DNA from: Gerris lacustris
Taxonomy: Eukaryota > Arthropoda > Insecta > Hemiptera > Gerridae
Assembly: GCA_951217055.1 (NCBI GenBank)
Contig: OX578284.1
Span: forward strand, 42,435,467 to 42,499,466
DNA length: 64,000 nt
Reading direction: 5' to 3'
The translations under genes and the position numbers were made by a program. The notes under the pieces were generated by a model. That model made no database searches. It was given only the letters and a program-made list of their open reading frames with translations, and was not told the origin of the DNA. How positions within the stretch are numbered: the first letter of the stretch is position 1; the number at the start of each line of letters is the position of its first letter. Below are positions 44,919 through 58,346 of the stretch, in pieces.

Positions 44919-45086
44919 GAGAATTTAGATCCAGATGAAAAATTATGGGAAAATTATCAAGAAAGATTTGAAATAGAATTGAGAGTGTGAAATAACAGAG
45001 ATGAAGGAATGATAAGAGATTTACTACTCTCAAGAACTGGTGCAAAAGCAGTGAAGATTTTATTTGGTAACTTTAACCCGAATAGA
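44919..45086 (+). pseudogene. Gag-like relic of an LTR retrotransposon
   Basis: The frame reads LDPDEKLWENYQERFE, one stop, then DLLLSRTGAKAVKIL. This resembles the Gag N-terminal region of insect Gypsy-type elements (D/F-D-P...W..Y..R.E ... LLS..GAK.Y.L). About 55 codons remain. It is cut off at 45090 by the MITE. No LTR found; its relation to the integrase relic at 19.9 kb is unknown. Confidence 0.5.
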
Positions 45087-45090
45087 GTTA

Positions 45091-45444
45091 GGCCTCTGGT
45101 ACGATACGAGAGGTGGACGACAGAGTGTCAGGGTGGTAGAGAGGTGAGCTGTGCTGGCTACGATAAGAGCGAAAATAATCGACTAGGCGGTATTTTCCAT
45201 CAGTTCCCTGCCATGTTTACTTGACGAGAGTTTCTAATTAATTAAAAAGACTGAGCGGTAAGCGAAAATTAATGTCTAGGCTCAGCGGCAATTGGCAACA
45301 TTTTTCATTAAGACGTTCCAGCTTGTCATAACCGGCCGTCCTCTACTTCCATTATACTCAATATAAACATAAACGTAAGTGGTATCGCTCTGCCTCTCTG
45401 TAGCCCACCACTCACGCCTCACTGCTCGAATCGTCCCCGAGGCC
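45091..45444. mobile_element. GGTACGATACGAG MITE, copy 1
   Basis: GGCCTCTGGTACGATACGAG at the left; CTCGAATCGTCCCCGAGGCC at the right. Inside are TTTTCCATCAGTTCCCTGCC, GTAAGCGAAAATTAATGTC and GTCCTCTACTTCCATTATAC, all found reversed in the copy at 52428. No certain target duplication; the ends lie between TTA and TAA. No gene. Confidence 0.8.
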
Positions 45445-45794
45445 TAAGTGTTCAACGTAACATAATAATATACTTTAAATATATTACAAACCTACGGCAT
45501 AAAAATATATTGTACCCAAGGTGAAAGGGTTACTTTTAGTAGAAGATTCAATCAAAATTATGAATCCATTTCCCAATATATGTATAGTTCAAGATCATTA
45601 GAAGGCAAATGTAATTTTAGAGCCTCATTAGAAGAGAGGTTCTGTGATCAATTGATATTGGGTATCAACAACCAATCTTGGCAAAAACAACATTTACGTC
45701 TACACACTCAAGTTTTACGAGTACAACTCTTGTACAAGTTGATTCTTACACCTTTGTAATCCTTAATATTATTACATAGTCAGGATAAATCTTA

Positions 45795-46109
45795 AGGCTC
45801 GGTCAAACGGGAAACGATTCTGTCTGCGTGGACAGAACGACCCCATTCCGTCGCGGACTGGGGTGGTCACACAGGATGCGGACTCTCCGCTGTTCGTCGC
45901 TGACTAGAGTTGTAAAACGGAACGTTAACAATAGTCAGGACGAACCCGTATGAAAACAGTAGCAACCATCAAGTGTGGACTGCATGATTTCCTGAACTTG
46001 TCTTTTCTTTCTTGTTTTAATCAGCGTTTTCAGCAGTTCCTCTGACGAAGAAGAATTGATTCTTCTGTTCGCTTTGAGCCAAGAAACACGAATGAAAGAA
46101 AGAAAGTAG
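45795..46109 (+). pseudogene. Possible Harbinger-like element start and nuclease N-terminus relic
   Basis: AGGCTCGGTCAAACGGG after TTA resembles a Harbinger-style end. 46029-46109 encodes FSSSSDEEELILLFALSQE and a basic stretch, then a stop, similar in character to the acidic, LLFAL-containing start of Harbinger nucleases. No downstream nuclease domain and no opposite end were recognised. Weak call. Confidence 0.25.
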
Positions 46110-46762
46110 TTTCGGCGAATTTTACCGTCAATGCTATGAATTGAGTTTATTTAAAGACTGGGTTTTCACATTTTTTCAAATGTTTCACGAACAATTTCCA
46201 GAAGTAACATCAAGACATTCATACACCTATATTGTAGTGGCTGTAGTCAAATATATATATTTTTTTAAAAGTTACACAATCTTCTAGAAATCTAGAATAT
46301 CGAAACAGATCACTGGAGGAAACTCACTGGGGCAAAAGAAAGACTAACAATGTGCTTTTATTTACAACAATAACATCTCAATTAATGAAATATCTATTGT
46401 TGCATCATTCACGTTTCCAGCCCACTGCAAACTCTGTGGAAAATGCAACTGCTCATTTGTCGGTAGGCCACCTTCTGTTAAACTAGGATGATGCAACATT
46501 GCAGACCACTATCCGTTTCCTGTTTGACCAAGCCTTTAGTTACTACTAGATAAAACAATTGCACTGTAAGCATAAGAACCCAATAAATCTAGACCCAGTT
46601 GAATAATTTACTTCTTGATCCTTAAGAAAGCAACAATAATTCAATTTAAATGTCTTATTTTCTTTCGAAGCTTTTTTGAATCGATTCCAAGAAACTTTCA
46701 AACCCAATAATATTTTATGTAAATGAAATATTCGCATTACCTTTTGTAGGGACAGTCCTTTG

Positions 46763-46764
<2 letters not shown>

Positions 46765-46854
<90 letters not shown>
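46765..46854. repeat. (TA)n microsatellite
   Basis: About 90 bp of TA dinucleotides, ending ACATAC. The flanks 46110-46764 and 46855-47176 show no gene. Confidence 0.95.
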
Positions 46855-46859
<5 letters not shown>

Positions 46860-47179
46860 CTTATAATTGTGTGTATGTGCGAGGAATTTAGAATATTGGA
46901 GGAGTTATGTGTAAAGACCGAAAGGAGAGTTTTCCCAACATGTTATGTCTAAGTCAAATACTTATAGCTCTGGGAATATATTTCCTAGAGACTTTTTGGT
47001 CCTTCAGAAAAATATTGGAATTTTTAAAATTCTCTCGTTTTCAATAATAAGAAAAATAACCTAACTTATAAAAAGATCGAGTAAAATATATAAAAATAAT
47101 TTTTCCTACTTACAAAAGGTGTCAAAAATATATAGAGTAAAATATTATACATGTTATGAAAAATGGAATACTGGTGTTA

Positions 47180-47880
47180 AGCCGGGTTTACACCAGAGTT
47201 ACTAACACGTGTTGCTAACATTTGTTGGCAACATTTTGGAAAAAGTTTCTGAATTTGTTACCAACATTGTGCTGGCAACAAGGAAAAAATAACAAGAATT
47301 TTGACATCAACAATATGTCAGTGAAGAGGAATGAATGTTGGAAGAGGAATGTTATAATCATCTGAGAAAAGTAGTAAAAAGTGTTGCTAATGGCCCCCAT
47401 CCTCGACAGACCCAAATCCATGGAGCCAAATCCAAGCGAGCCATTTTGGAATTGCCCCAAAGCCACGTTAAGGTCAGATCAGGCCGCGGCCTAAGCTCCA
47501 TCGCGCACGCGGTGGAATTGGCCGGAAATCCAGCCTGGCTCACCGAGCCTCACCGGTTCATCTGAGTTTCCCACACATGATGAGTTTTGGATTGGCGCAG
47601 GGCCGTTTGGCCTGGTGGATTTGTTACCAACATTTGTTTTTCACTTGTAGTGGATAACAGAAATCTCGTTGATAACATGTATTTTTGTTGCTAACAAAAA
47701 TTGTTGGTAACAAATTCAGAAAAAGTTTCCAAAATGTTGCTAACAATTGTTATCAAAAAATGTCAAAAAGTCTTGTGTAAACCCGGGTTTATTTTGTTAC
47801 GAACATTTTGTTATTTACAATTGTTTACTAACAAAATTGTTGGTAAATTGTTTGTAAAAAACTCTGGCGTAAACCCGGCT
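47180..47880. mobile_element. Harbinger-like non-autonomous element with TTA duplication
   Basis: AGCCGGGTTTACACCAGAGT and ACTCTGGCGTAAACCCGGCT form the ends, and TTA lies outside both (47177-47179, 47881-47883). GTTGCTAACA and TGTTGGTAACA steps are repeated and mirrored over 100-250 bp on each side. The centre (47395-47600) is GC-rich (GGCCGCGGCC, CGCGCACGCGG) and holds frames on both strands with no family that I recognise. Confidence 0.78.
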
Positions 47881-47883
47881 TTA

Positions 47884-49107
47884 GGAATTTCATTCCTTGT
47901 GCTTTATTTTTTATTTGATTAAGGCAACTACAATACATAATTGTTATCAGCAATAAATATGTCAGAATGTATGACACGATGTAAGGAACTATCCAATCCA
48001 GTGATACCACTTACTCAACTGAAACTGACTTCATTATATGCATGTTACACTAAAATAATAAATACAAATAACTCATAAAATTGAAATAAAATAATTCTAT
48101 TTAACCAACTTTTTAATTTATAAAAGCAGTTTTGTTAAATCAATTTAGATTGTAAAAGTTGTTTATAATTAAATATACATATTTTATTAATATAATAGCC
48201 ACGATCCTTAAGTCTGTTTGTAGATAATATAAAGTACTTATTTTGTTTTAAATTAATTTAGACATTAAAGAAAGTGAAAATTAATAGGAAGCTGTTAAGT
48301 TGGCGAAACTGATAACTCTTTATTATTAGACAGTACTATCTTGTTTGTTTTTTGTACATTTTCATTCTATCGTTTTATTTACTGATATCTTCGTTATTTA
48401 TTTATTGTTACAATTTTTTATCCTGAATCTTAGGAGTAAATTTTAATTAAAAGCACAATTTTAAAATATATATTCAATTTATAAAATTCTGTATAAATGG
48501 TATGAATGCTTTAGTAATTAATTATTCCTTTCATAATAAAAAAAAGAAGCCTTTAACAGAATTAATTTAAAAGTAAAACGATTTAGGAGTTCAAAACGTT
48601 TTAAAATGTTGGGTGTTTGTATTTTCACTTCTTTTTTTCTGATTTTCGCTTCAAAATTAATTGGAAAGTCTGAATAAATTAATTTGTAACAATCCTCCCT
48701 TTCATTTAAATTACTGGGAATAGTAAAACGAGTGAAGAATATATATATTAAAGCGATTGTATTGTCCACTTTGAACTATTTTTTTTTTTCGGAAAAAGTA
48801 ATACAATAATTTTTACTTTGAACTGAGTCATGGTGACATTAACAGGAGGTACTCAACTCAAGTTTTGCCACGAGTATCCTACTTTATTTTGGTACTCCTT
48901 TTTTTGAAGGGTGGGGACGAGGGTTACTAAAGGAAAAGAGTACTTAGTAAAATTGATTCCCTTTTAGCTGTAAAAAAATAAAAATAAAATAATACAAATA
49001 ATTAAACAAGGAACCATTAATTAATTGTAAAAATAAAAAGAGAGAAATTAAATAAAATTAATGTTATGACTTTCATTACACTCATTAGTTAAATTGATTA
49101 ACAAAAT
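47884..49107. other. AT-rich stretch, nothing recognised
   Basis: No gene or matching repeat. Confidence 0.4.
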
Positions 49108-50107
49108 AGTCTGCCAATTTGTGAGTAACATTGCTTCCTGGCATCCTATTTCGTATTCAACCATTATTTTATGATTTTAAAACCTATTTTTGTCAAATAT
49201 ATTTAATTTTCCCCTCCATTTGATTTTTTACGTGAACTATAAAGTATCAATTTGGCAAACCTTTAAAAAGTAGAGAGTTGAAATTAATCAGGGACCATCT
49301 AAATTTCAAAAAAATTAGATGAGATACCCGTTTTGAAGTCCCCTGAGTCCAAAAATGTGGGTTTTAAAAATTTCTGTCTTTGCAGACACCTGGTGCCTAA
49401 ACTACTGAGCCGATTTTGACGGAATTTGGCTTAAATGTTCAGAAAAAGCATACCCCGAGAAGAAATCGAGAAATGAATTTTAGCTCCAAATTTAGTAGTG
49501 CTACTTAATTCTCTAAAATAAATTCTCCAAAACGGTTCCGACCATTTTTATTAAAAATTCTAAAATTTAGTAAATTTAAATACAAAACTATAAGCTGTTT
49601 TCCCGGGAAAAATCTAGTTCCTGTGAAAATAGCTTTAAACGCGGACGGAGAGAGTCGGGTTCGATTCTCCGCCGAGAATTCATTTTTATGATACTTTTTA
49701 TACAGTGTTCAATAATAATCAAGTGTACCTAGGAAAACTAATAAATGGGAAACCAGTGGGCTAATTAATTATGAAATTATATATGAGAAAGTTGTCTCGG
49801 ACCGATTATTTAACATCAAGTTAACTATAGTAATTTTGCGTAGAAGGTTGAAATTAATATACGACCATCTGCAGGCTATTTTGAGGACAAACCATCTAAA
49901 ATTCTTAAAAATCTGATAAGTTATTTGGCGAAAAATTGTGTACAGACCAACACAGTTGTCAGACCGACAGACAGACACGGGACAAAAAATGTTTCCTGAC
50001 ATCTAAAACGGATTTCTGTCTTGGAATTGTTCAATTTTGAGACAAAAAGATTCCTTCTTCAGTACGATCTCATAGCTTGCGTTTACCTTCGATAAGCTCG
50101 GATTGAT
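49108..50107 (-). repeat. Family A repeat, minus strand, interrupted by family D
   Basis: 49108-49325 (ATAGTCTGCCAATTTGTGAG ... GACCATCTAAATTTC) is the 3' half; 49840-50107 (GCGTAGAAGGTTGAAATTAA, CAGACCGACAGACAGACACG, GGATTTCTGTCTTGG, ACCTTCGATAAGCTCGG) is the 5' half. CAAACCATCTAAA and GACCATCTAAA occur on both sides, so a local duplication accompanies the D insertion. Confidence 0.78.
49345..49835 (+). repeat. Family D repeat, fullest copy
   Basis: Order: TGAGTCCAAAAATGTGGG, TTTCTGTCTTTGCAGACACC, TACTGAGCCGATTTTGACGG, CCCCGAGAAGAAATCGAG, AAACGGTTCCGACC, CGGGAAAAATCTAGTTCCTG, GCGGACGGAGAGAGTCGGG, TTCGATTCTCCGCCGAG, TTTTTATGATAC, ATATGAGAAAGTTGTCTCGG. The GGGTTCGATTCTC B box is embedded in a CGGNGAG-flanked stem. 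Possible tRNA-derived SINE; not typed. Confidence 0.75.
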
Positions 50108-52427
50108 TACTGAACGAGATGGCTATGTAGATTTAGGAATAAAATTACTAGGTTAAGTTTTTGATGATGTGGTGCATAAGGAAGACTGTATAATAGAAGA
50201 AAATTTATTACTTATAAAAATCTAAATTTTCAAACTTCCCACGCTTTGTCATATTTAGGGCAAAATATCTGAATATTCGGAGTTTTATTGTACTTTGAAC
50301 TTCATTATTTTAATTATTACTTCTATCTTTTTGTATTTATATCTTTTGTTGAAGCTTGCATTCTTGCTTTCTTGTTTGTTTGTTTGTCCAGAACAAATCT
50401 TGCAATCGATTTTTAGCTAACTTCCTGATTAGCTAGACATTTGAAACTTTTAGAATAGCTCAGAACACGATGACAATGCATTATTTTAATACTTATAGCC
50501 ATCTTTCAGCAGAGTTTAATTTGTTTTCAGCAAATTTTGCTGTATGGAAAGTTAGTTCGGAAAAAATCCGCAGGTTATTTTATTTGTTTTGACATAGGTA
50601 TCCCATATTTACGATCTTCATTTTGACGGGTTTCAAATTTATGATTTATGACAGAAAATTTAAAATCGTAGTATATGAAAAGTTCTTTTTATCTTGTAAT
50701 TATTAATAATAATAATCTATAAGAAATTTGTCAAGAAAAAAAATTAAGATTGTGGAGGTCATCATGAAGTGTTGAAATAAATAAAGTCTCTCCACGTAAA
50801 AAATATTTAATAAAATTCAGAGCAGCTTTCAGCCATTAAAGATCCATCATCAGTGCCAAAAATTGAAAAATTATAATTAAAACATTGGAAAATGGGAGTG
50901 AAGGGAGTCATACCAACCTAGCAACCGGTACTAGACACCTGTACCGGTGCGTTTTTACGTGGAAAGACTTTTTTATTTAAACACTTTATAAAAACAGAGT
51001 TCTTACTATAAATATTTTATACAATAATAATCATAATAACCTTAAAATTTGATGTTGATTGAATGTTTAAATTTTGGCACGGAGTTTTTGTGCCAAGTTT
51101 CAGCTCGATAAGATGATTTGAAAAGGTTTAATTAGCCCTCCAAAGATTTCAACGACAATCAGCCCCAAACAAACAAAATCGAAATTAAAATAAAGGATTT
51201 AAAGATACAATAAAACCCTTTGATTCCTAAATAAATTCTTAGTACTGATTTACTTTTAGTCAAAGTTTTACCCAAGGATGTATCTTTAGCTTAACTTTCC
51301 AGGCATAAAATACTTATTTAGATTTTCACCACAACAACAAAAGAGAAGAAACGACCTTCACTCTTAATAGTGTTAAAAAAGAAAAAAAACATATTTAAAA
51401 TAGACCTAGGATCTACTACTAAAAGAGAAAAAATTACAGGACATAATGTTCTCGTTACAAAAGAAATATCTTCTATTTTTTTTGGGCTGTATCCAATTTT
51501 TGTAGGGGGTTAACAGTCCTCAATGGGTGTAAACAAAACCGTTCTAAGTTTATGTATATTTTTCAAGGTTTACTGAACTTTATGGTAATTCGGATGAATA
51601 GTTTTTAGTCAATAATTTATCAAGTAAAGTTTCTGATGTTGTGGTGCATTTAAGAATAGACCAGGTGAATAGTTTCAGGAAATTTGTATTATAGTTTTTA
51701 TAAGTGGAAAGATACATTTATTCCTTTAATATGTATATTCAAACTGTATTCAGTTCTTTAGTTTAGATCTCAGAATTTTTCAGGATTCTAGGGATGTTTC
51801 TATGACCCCAAATTAAAATAAAATATTATATTATTATTATACATATAAGAAAAAAAGTACTAACGTTTTTTAAATTAAGTGTAAGCATGATATCGTTTGC
51901 TTTATTTTCATGATCCAAACCCATTTTACTATTTTACTGTTTAATTTATTAGACTGTTTAACAGAGATGTTTCCTGGAGTTAAAAGTCTAATTTTCGTTT
52001 TACGCTTGTTCTTTATTTTTGTTACATCTAAGCATCGCGTGCCGATCTTAAAGTGGGTGAAGTGGTTCTCATGCTCAAGAAAAGCTAAATAAAGTAGGCA
52101 AGACAAATGCGGCTTTCATACTAAGCGTGAGTTCGAGCTTGTCCGATTCCGCTTCAGAAATAAACACATGCATCAGCATGAGATTAATCCCATTGAACAC
52201 CTAGCAAGTCCGGGTTAGTTAAATCAAACACCAATAACTGAGGTGGTGGCCGAATAAATCCATAGTCGAATTATCTGAAAACTATAACAAAAGCACAGAG
52301 CATTTCTTTCGGTATTTGAAAAGATCGACTACTTAAGTTTATATTCGATATGAGTACTAATACAACTGCATTATAAGATCATTAATATATAGTGAGAATT
52401 GTTTCGAGCCGTTTAGAACATTGCGTA
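50108..52427. other. AT-rich stretch with one CTGATGATG motif
   Basis: No gene. At 50824-50857 (minus strand) GGCACTGATGATGGATC ... GGCTGAAAGC resembles the hairpin motif of the 32.5 kb element. The frames at 51.9 kb are not recognised. Confidence 0.35.
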
Positions 52428-52757
52428 AGGCCATGGGTACGATACGAGCGGCGAGTGGTGAGCGGTGAGCGGCAGGGTGGTGCAACTTATGTTTATGTGT
52501 GCAATGAGTACAATGGAAGTAGAGGACGCCCGGCTACGACATATTCGAGCTTCTGAGCGTATTATGTTGACGCTTGCCGCTCACTACTCAGCCCAGACAT
52601 TAATTTTCACTCACCGGTCAGACTTTTCAGTTGATGGAAACTGAATGAAGTGAACATGGCAGGAAACTAATGGAAAATACCACTCAGCATATTATTTTCA
52701 CTCTTATCGTAGCCAGAGCTGCTCACCGCTCACCACTCGTATTGTACCCGAAGCATT
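52428..52757. mobile_element. GGTACGATACGAG MITE, copy 2
   Basis: GGCCATGGGTACGATACGAG at the left and CTCGTATTGTACCCGAAGC at the right; GAGTGGTGAGCGGTGAGCGG and CCGCTCACCACTC extend the pairing. The interior is the reverse complement of copy 1 at 45.1 kb (GTAGAGGACGCCC, GACATTAATTTTCACTC, GAACATGGCAGGAAACTAATGG). Confidence 0.82.
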
Positions 52758-52780
52758 AAAATGGGTGCCTACGGTCTGTG

Positions 52781-52863
52781 ACTTGGCGAACCTCCAGAAT
52801 CCTGGATTCGATCGACCACAAACCTACGAGCACGAGCTTCCGGGCATGAGAGGTTCGCCAAGT
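52781..52863. other. Short inverted repeat next to MITE copy 2
   Basis: ACTTGGCGAACCTC and GAGGTTCGCCAAGT are exact inverted copies 55 bp apart; ACGAGCACGAGC is also present. Unexplained. Confidence 0.6.
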
Positions 52864-52980
52864 GACAAGCTGTGGAACCCAGCTTCATTATAGGAATATT
52901 TAAGATTTACATTTTTTTTCAACTTTAATTCGTTTTGATTTATATCGTGTGCCCAATTACGTCAACGTTTCATACCTATT

Positions 52981-53707
52981 TTATATCAAGAATTTTCGAG
53001 AAGCAATGAAATAGCTACTGGTAGTATGTATGATGAAATTAAGACCTCCCGGTGGATTATTGGCCGCAGTGTAAGTACGCACTCGCCAGGGTGGGTCTCG
53101 TTCGGACTTGATTGGACTCTCTCGGACACTGGACTTGCTCCGCGTTAATTTCCAAATGAAGTTGCCAAGTATGTGCATTTGGACGAGTTTGTTGACGTGG
53201 CTATACAAAAGTTTGATTAGCTGTAACTTTTTAACCATATAATAACGTGAAACAAACGCCTTTAAGTGCATTTTTAACGTCCAAACGTAATGGATCTACT
53301 CGGAGGTCTCATGTCGCCACAAGGCACTTTAAACACTATGTATACATCTGTATTGCTTATAACGTGTGTTAATGTACATTTAATTTTTTAATAAAAAAAG
53401 GCTTCATTGTCAACTTTTTGGGCCGCTTAAATACTGTGCTGCCATTAGGATACTATGTTCTACTAAAGTGTATGGTATCTGGTTTTATTTGTTAAAATTC
53501 TTTTTGTTAATAATCTACTTCAAGATTTTGATGAATTCCTTAACTGTACAATTACAGTTTAATAAAAATCTTTACGGCTAAATAAAGAGTTTAAAATCGA
53601 AGATTAGGTCGTTTTGTGTGTCTTTCAGCTCGTTTTAAAGTCATTTTAAGAAAATATTAGTTCCTAACAAAAAGGACCATCCCTGGAACAACGCAGTGAC
53701 TATGCTC
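52981..53707. other. Mixed stretch with a minus-strand open frame, no gene called
   Basis: A 96-codon minus-strand frame (52981-53271) crosses a GC-richer block. AGACCTCCCGG at 53042 and CGGAGGTCTCATG at 53301 are inverted, so the block may be another short TIR element. The peptide matches nothing I know. Confidence 0.3.
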
Positions 53708-53724
53708 ATCATTCTTCTTTTATT

Positions 53725-54400
53725 AGGGTCCGTAGGCAAAACTAAGGACCCTTATATTTTCCTGCGTGTGTCTGTCCGTCCATCTGTCGCCTGCTCTCAC
53801 GGCTACACCTTTTATCCGATCACTTTGAAATTTGGCATGTATGTGTATAGTACCTACCCACACATTATAAAAATATAGCGACTTATTTATTTTTTTTTTT
53901 TTTTTTTTTATAAATATAGGGTAAAAAACTTAAGGGTTAATTTTTTTTATTTTTTTTGGAAACTGTGTGGGGTATTATATGAAAGGGTACGGTTGATTAC
54001 AAAAATATATAATTTTTGGTTATAAGATTTGACAGGACGAGCGTAGGCAAGTTTGAAGTGGGTGTGAAAAGTGTCCCCCCCTTCTATCTCGCTTATGTAA
54101 AGTGCAAAAAATCTGAAACAATTCCTGAATATTATTCGACCAAAAGTAAAGATACCCCTTTTTGGAAATTTCGAGAAAAAAAATTTATTGACAAACTACG
54201 TTTTTTTATAATTATGCTCTTTTCGATGTATTTATATGTTTATAGTCCGGTTCAGTGGTAAAAAATACTTTATCAGAAGTTTATTTATGTGTTTTGAGAA
54301 TATAAGACCCATAGGATAGTTCAAAGTAGGCTTTTTAGCATTTTAAAAAGCCCCATCAATAGGGTACTACTTAAACAATACAGTGATGCCTACGGACCCT
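53725..54400 (+). repeat. Family B repeat, copy 2
   Basis: AGGGTCCGTAGGC...GCCTACGGACCCT ends; same internal order as the copy at 13772 (CTGCGTGTGTCTGTCCGTCC, CGATCACTTTGAAATTTGGC, GGGTATTATATGAAAGGG, GTGTCCCCCCC). The shared sequence outside both ends (CATTCTT; CGCTGTGTGCTGAC, TTGACCTGTTTATTAA) shows that the full unit is about 53708-54438. Confidence 0.87.
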
Positions 54401-54439
54401 CGCTGTGTGCTGACTTTGACCTGTTTATTAAATTTGTTA

Positions 54440-56832
54440 ACACCATGATGTACAACCCGAGAAGATCAGATTGAGACCAGATCCCTCGAAAAGCAACTTT
54501 CTCTAATAAACTACTAGATTATTATTAGCTACTCACTCATTAATCTGTTATTAGTATTTTAATTTGTCTAAAATATTTAATCATAAGTTGTTGGTTAATA
54601 GTTGGGTGTTAAATAAATACAAAAACAAACAATTAGATGAAATAAATAACATCAAAGGATCGTTTCATATATCTACGCTTTTGATGGCAGAGTTAATCTA
54701 GCAGTGAGAAAATGTAATATTATTAGTCTATAATTCTCTAATTGTATAAAGGCATTGTAATATCAATTCTCAGTCTAAACTTGGTTGTGTTGATCTCTCT
54801 CTCTTACCTCTCTCTTCTGAGCTTCTGAATGCTTCCATCTGAGTTTACAAAGTTAGAAAGTTATTTAACTATAAACAACTTTGGCATCGTTTAGTATGAT
54901 TCACTTGAATGAAGCTTCGTTTTTGTCGGCTTTACTTAGTTCTGTTCTTACAATAGAAGTTAATACCGTGATTGAACTTTATACAGATAGTTTATACTCC
55001 TTTATATTTCATTCAAGCGTTAAAGGTTTAGTATTAGACCTTTATTTTACTTTAAGGTGTAAATCAAACTAAACCTTTGACCTTTATTCTAAGTATAAAC
55101 TAAGTCGTTTTGATTAATATTTTGTAAAACTTAACAGTGAGTTAAACACAGAGGTTGTCATTTCAGTGTCAAATGAAAATATACCGACACATAATTTGAA
55201 TTCTTAAAATAGAGAGCTTTCACTTTGATATTATGAAGCCAAAAAGTAAATATAAAGCAGTAATTGAGAAAGTCGGTATATTCTGTGGAGAGGCTTTCCA
55301 GTTGTTCATTAGAGTAGTATATATTGCTTAGTCTAAATTACTATTAAGACAAAGGGATGTTTAGTCTATTTTATCTTGGGACAAAGGTATATCACAATTT
55401 TGTATATAAATGTGATAATATCTTTTTGTCTAATTTACTATAAAGTCAAAGGAATATTAAATATACGCTAAGAAAACCGTTGAGCTCATTATCCTGCAGT
55501 TTACTGAATAAGATTTAGTCTAACACTTGATAAGACTGGATTTTAAAATAGCGTTATAAAACTACCCCAGAAGTCTCAATGTCTTGAGGGGACAAACCCT
55601 CAAACCTTTGAGACTTTAGTGGGGCAGAATATTGTTTAGAACCAAGGGGGGTTCTAAAGTAAATAAGTGCCACAAATTCTTGATTCGTATTTCTTTAGAA
55701 CCTGGAGAGTTTTTAGATAATCGATAGTAAACAGTATCTTAATCATTCAACATTATCTCGGTTGAATAAAACGATTTTTTTGTCTTCTATACCTAAAAGC
55801 AGAAGACGAGAAAAAAAAGTTACTGTTAGTTTGTGTAGATGTGTTCAGCTAAGTAAGTAATTTCAATCGACATTTGGTGTAACATTTTTATAACCTTATT
55901 TTGGAAAAGAAAATAAGAATTTGTTCATGCGGGAAAAACCATTAAACAGTTTGTCTTTATTTCTAAATAGTAGATTGATTTATAAGGTCGAGGAATTTGA
56001 AGAACAAAAAAAGAAAAAGAAAATGATTTCAGTATTTAAAAGCAAAGAGGAGTTTATTCGGGGCATTGGACATGACAGATAGTAACCTCCTTGTTACTTA
56101 GAAGAAAATTTAGTAGTAAGGATGATTAAGAAATGGTTTTGGATTCTAACGACTGATATGGTATCCTGAGTCCTAAAGTAGGATAGGATTATGTTTTGTA
56201 GAAAGGATTGGTTAGTATTTGGATAGGATGGCTGGAGGTTTAGGTTAAGGGTCATCAAGCATTTGGATTGATTGATAGGATTCTAGGGTGTATCGCAGGG
56301 AAACCTTTCTTCCGCTTCTCTTCACAATTTATTCTTAAGTATCAAATTTTTTTTTCTTTTCGAACAAAATCAATCTTAAAATTGTAAATCTAATATATAT
56401 CTAAACAATACTTATATAATATATTAGTTTTTATTTACGGTTAAATTGATGACAAAGTGTTAAATTTTTTTCGATCCATTGAATTTATTTTTTACTTTCT
56501 AGTGCATTTATGGATGAAGATAAATAATTTATTAGATAAAAGACAATATATCAGAAAATAATGGCAATATACATTCAGTAAGAATATAAGAACACGTAAA
56601 TTTTCAATTTTCAGAGTCTGAAATAAATAAACACACTAATACAAATAAAAAGTTCATAATGGAGCTCTTTGTATGACTCTATATGAAAGTTATTAAAAAA
56701 TAATATAAGTTCTACAAGTGTACTTTAGGATCAAAAATCCCCAAGAATTATATTAATTCTTATCTTATTGAATAATAACAACACTGATTCACGATTAGAC
56801 AAGTCAAAGGAATTCCAATCTTTCAATATTTT
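54440..56832. other. AT-rich stretch with hAT-MITE-related segment
   Basis: No gene. 55320-55400 (AGACAAAGGGATGTTTAG, TTGGGACAAAGGTATATCAC) is the reverse of the interior of the MITE at 4925-5159, without its terminal repeats. A local AGACTTT/CTTGAGGGGACAAACCCTCAA palindrome lies at about 55580-55615. Confidence 0.4.
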
Positions 56833-57426
56833 GCTTCCGTGCTTACCGAAGGTAACAAAGGCTATATGATTCTTTCTGAAGAACGAACATTTTTTATGTC
56901 TCCGATTTCAAAAATTCCAAAACAGAAATTCGTTTCAGGAAGGAACATTTTTGATTCCAACAGACAGACACGCTGTCGATCTATCTGTCGCTTAATTATT
57001 GTGAACCAACATATCTTTAAAACTACTCGTCCAATTTTGATGGAATTTAGATGGTAGGTCATAATTAGCCCATCGTTGGTCCCAATTCAGTTTTTTCCAC
57101 ATGCGCACAAACATACATTTATTTACACCTATAACTTTAAAAATACTCATTTGATTTTTATAAAATTTAGATGGTTCGTCAAATGTAGCCTGCAGATAGC
57201 CCCAGATTAATTTAAACCGTCTGCGCACTTTAAATTTTGCAAAATCGACACTTTAATTTATGGAAAAAATCAGTACAATTTTTACTGATGTAAAAAAAAC
57301 TGGGGGTATATGTAAATAATTTTGTAATAAAATAAATTTGTTAATAATAGGTTGAAAAAGTATAAAACCCTTAAAGTATACTAATAGGACGCGAGGAAAC
57401 TATGTGCCACACAAATTGGCAGACTA
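56833..57426 (+). repeat. Family A repeat, near-complete copy
   Basis: GCTTCCGTGCTTACCGAAGG start, a shortened GTCTGTCTG block (CAGACAGACACGCTGTCG, partly inverted), AACCAACATATC, GTAGGTCATAATTAGCCC, GTAGCCTGCAGATAGCCCC, GGACGCGAGGAAACTATGTG and the GGCAGACTA end. ATTTT at both borders. Confidence 0.87.
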
Positions 57427-58273
<847 letters not shown>

Positions 58274-58346
58274 CAAAATGAATGTGTGATTATGGGTTTC
58301 TTCTTATATTATTGACATTATGTGGCTTTAAAATCTCTTAAAAAAC

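Noticed and set aside
47335..47565. Frames on both strands in the GC-rich centre of the 47.2 kb element.
   Set aside because: Low stop density follows from GC content; no protein family recognised and strands compete.
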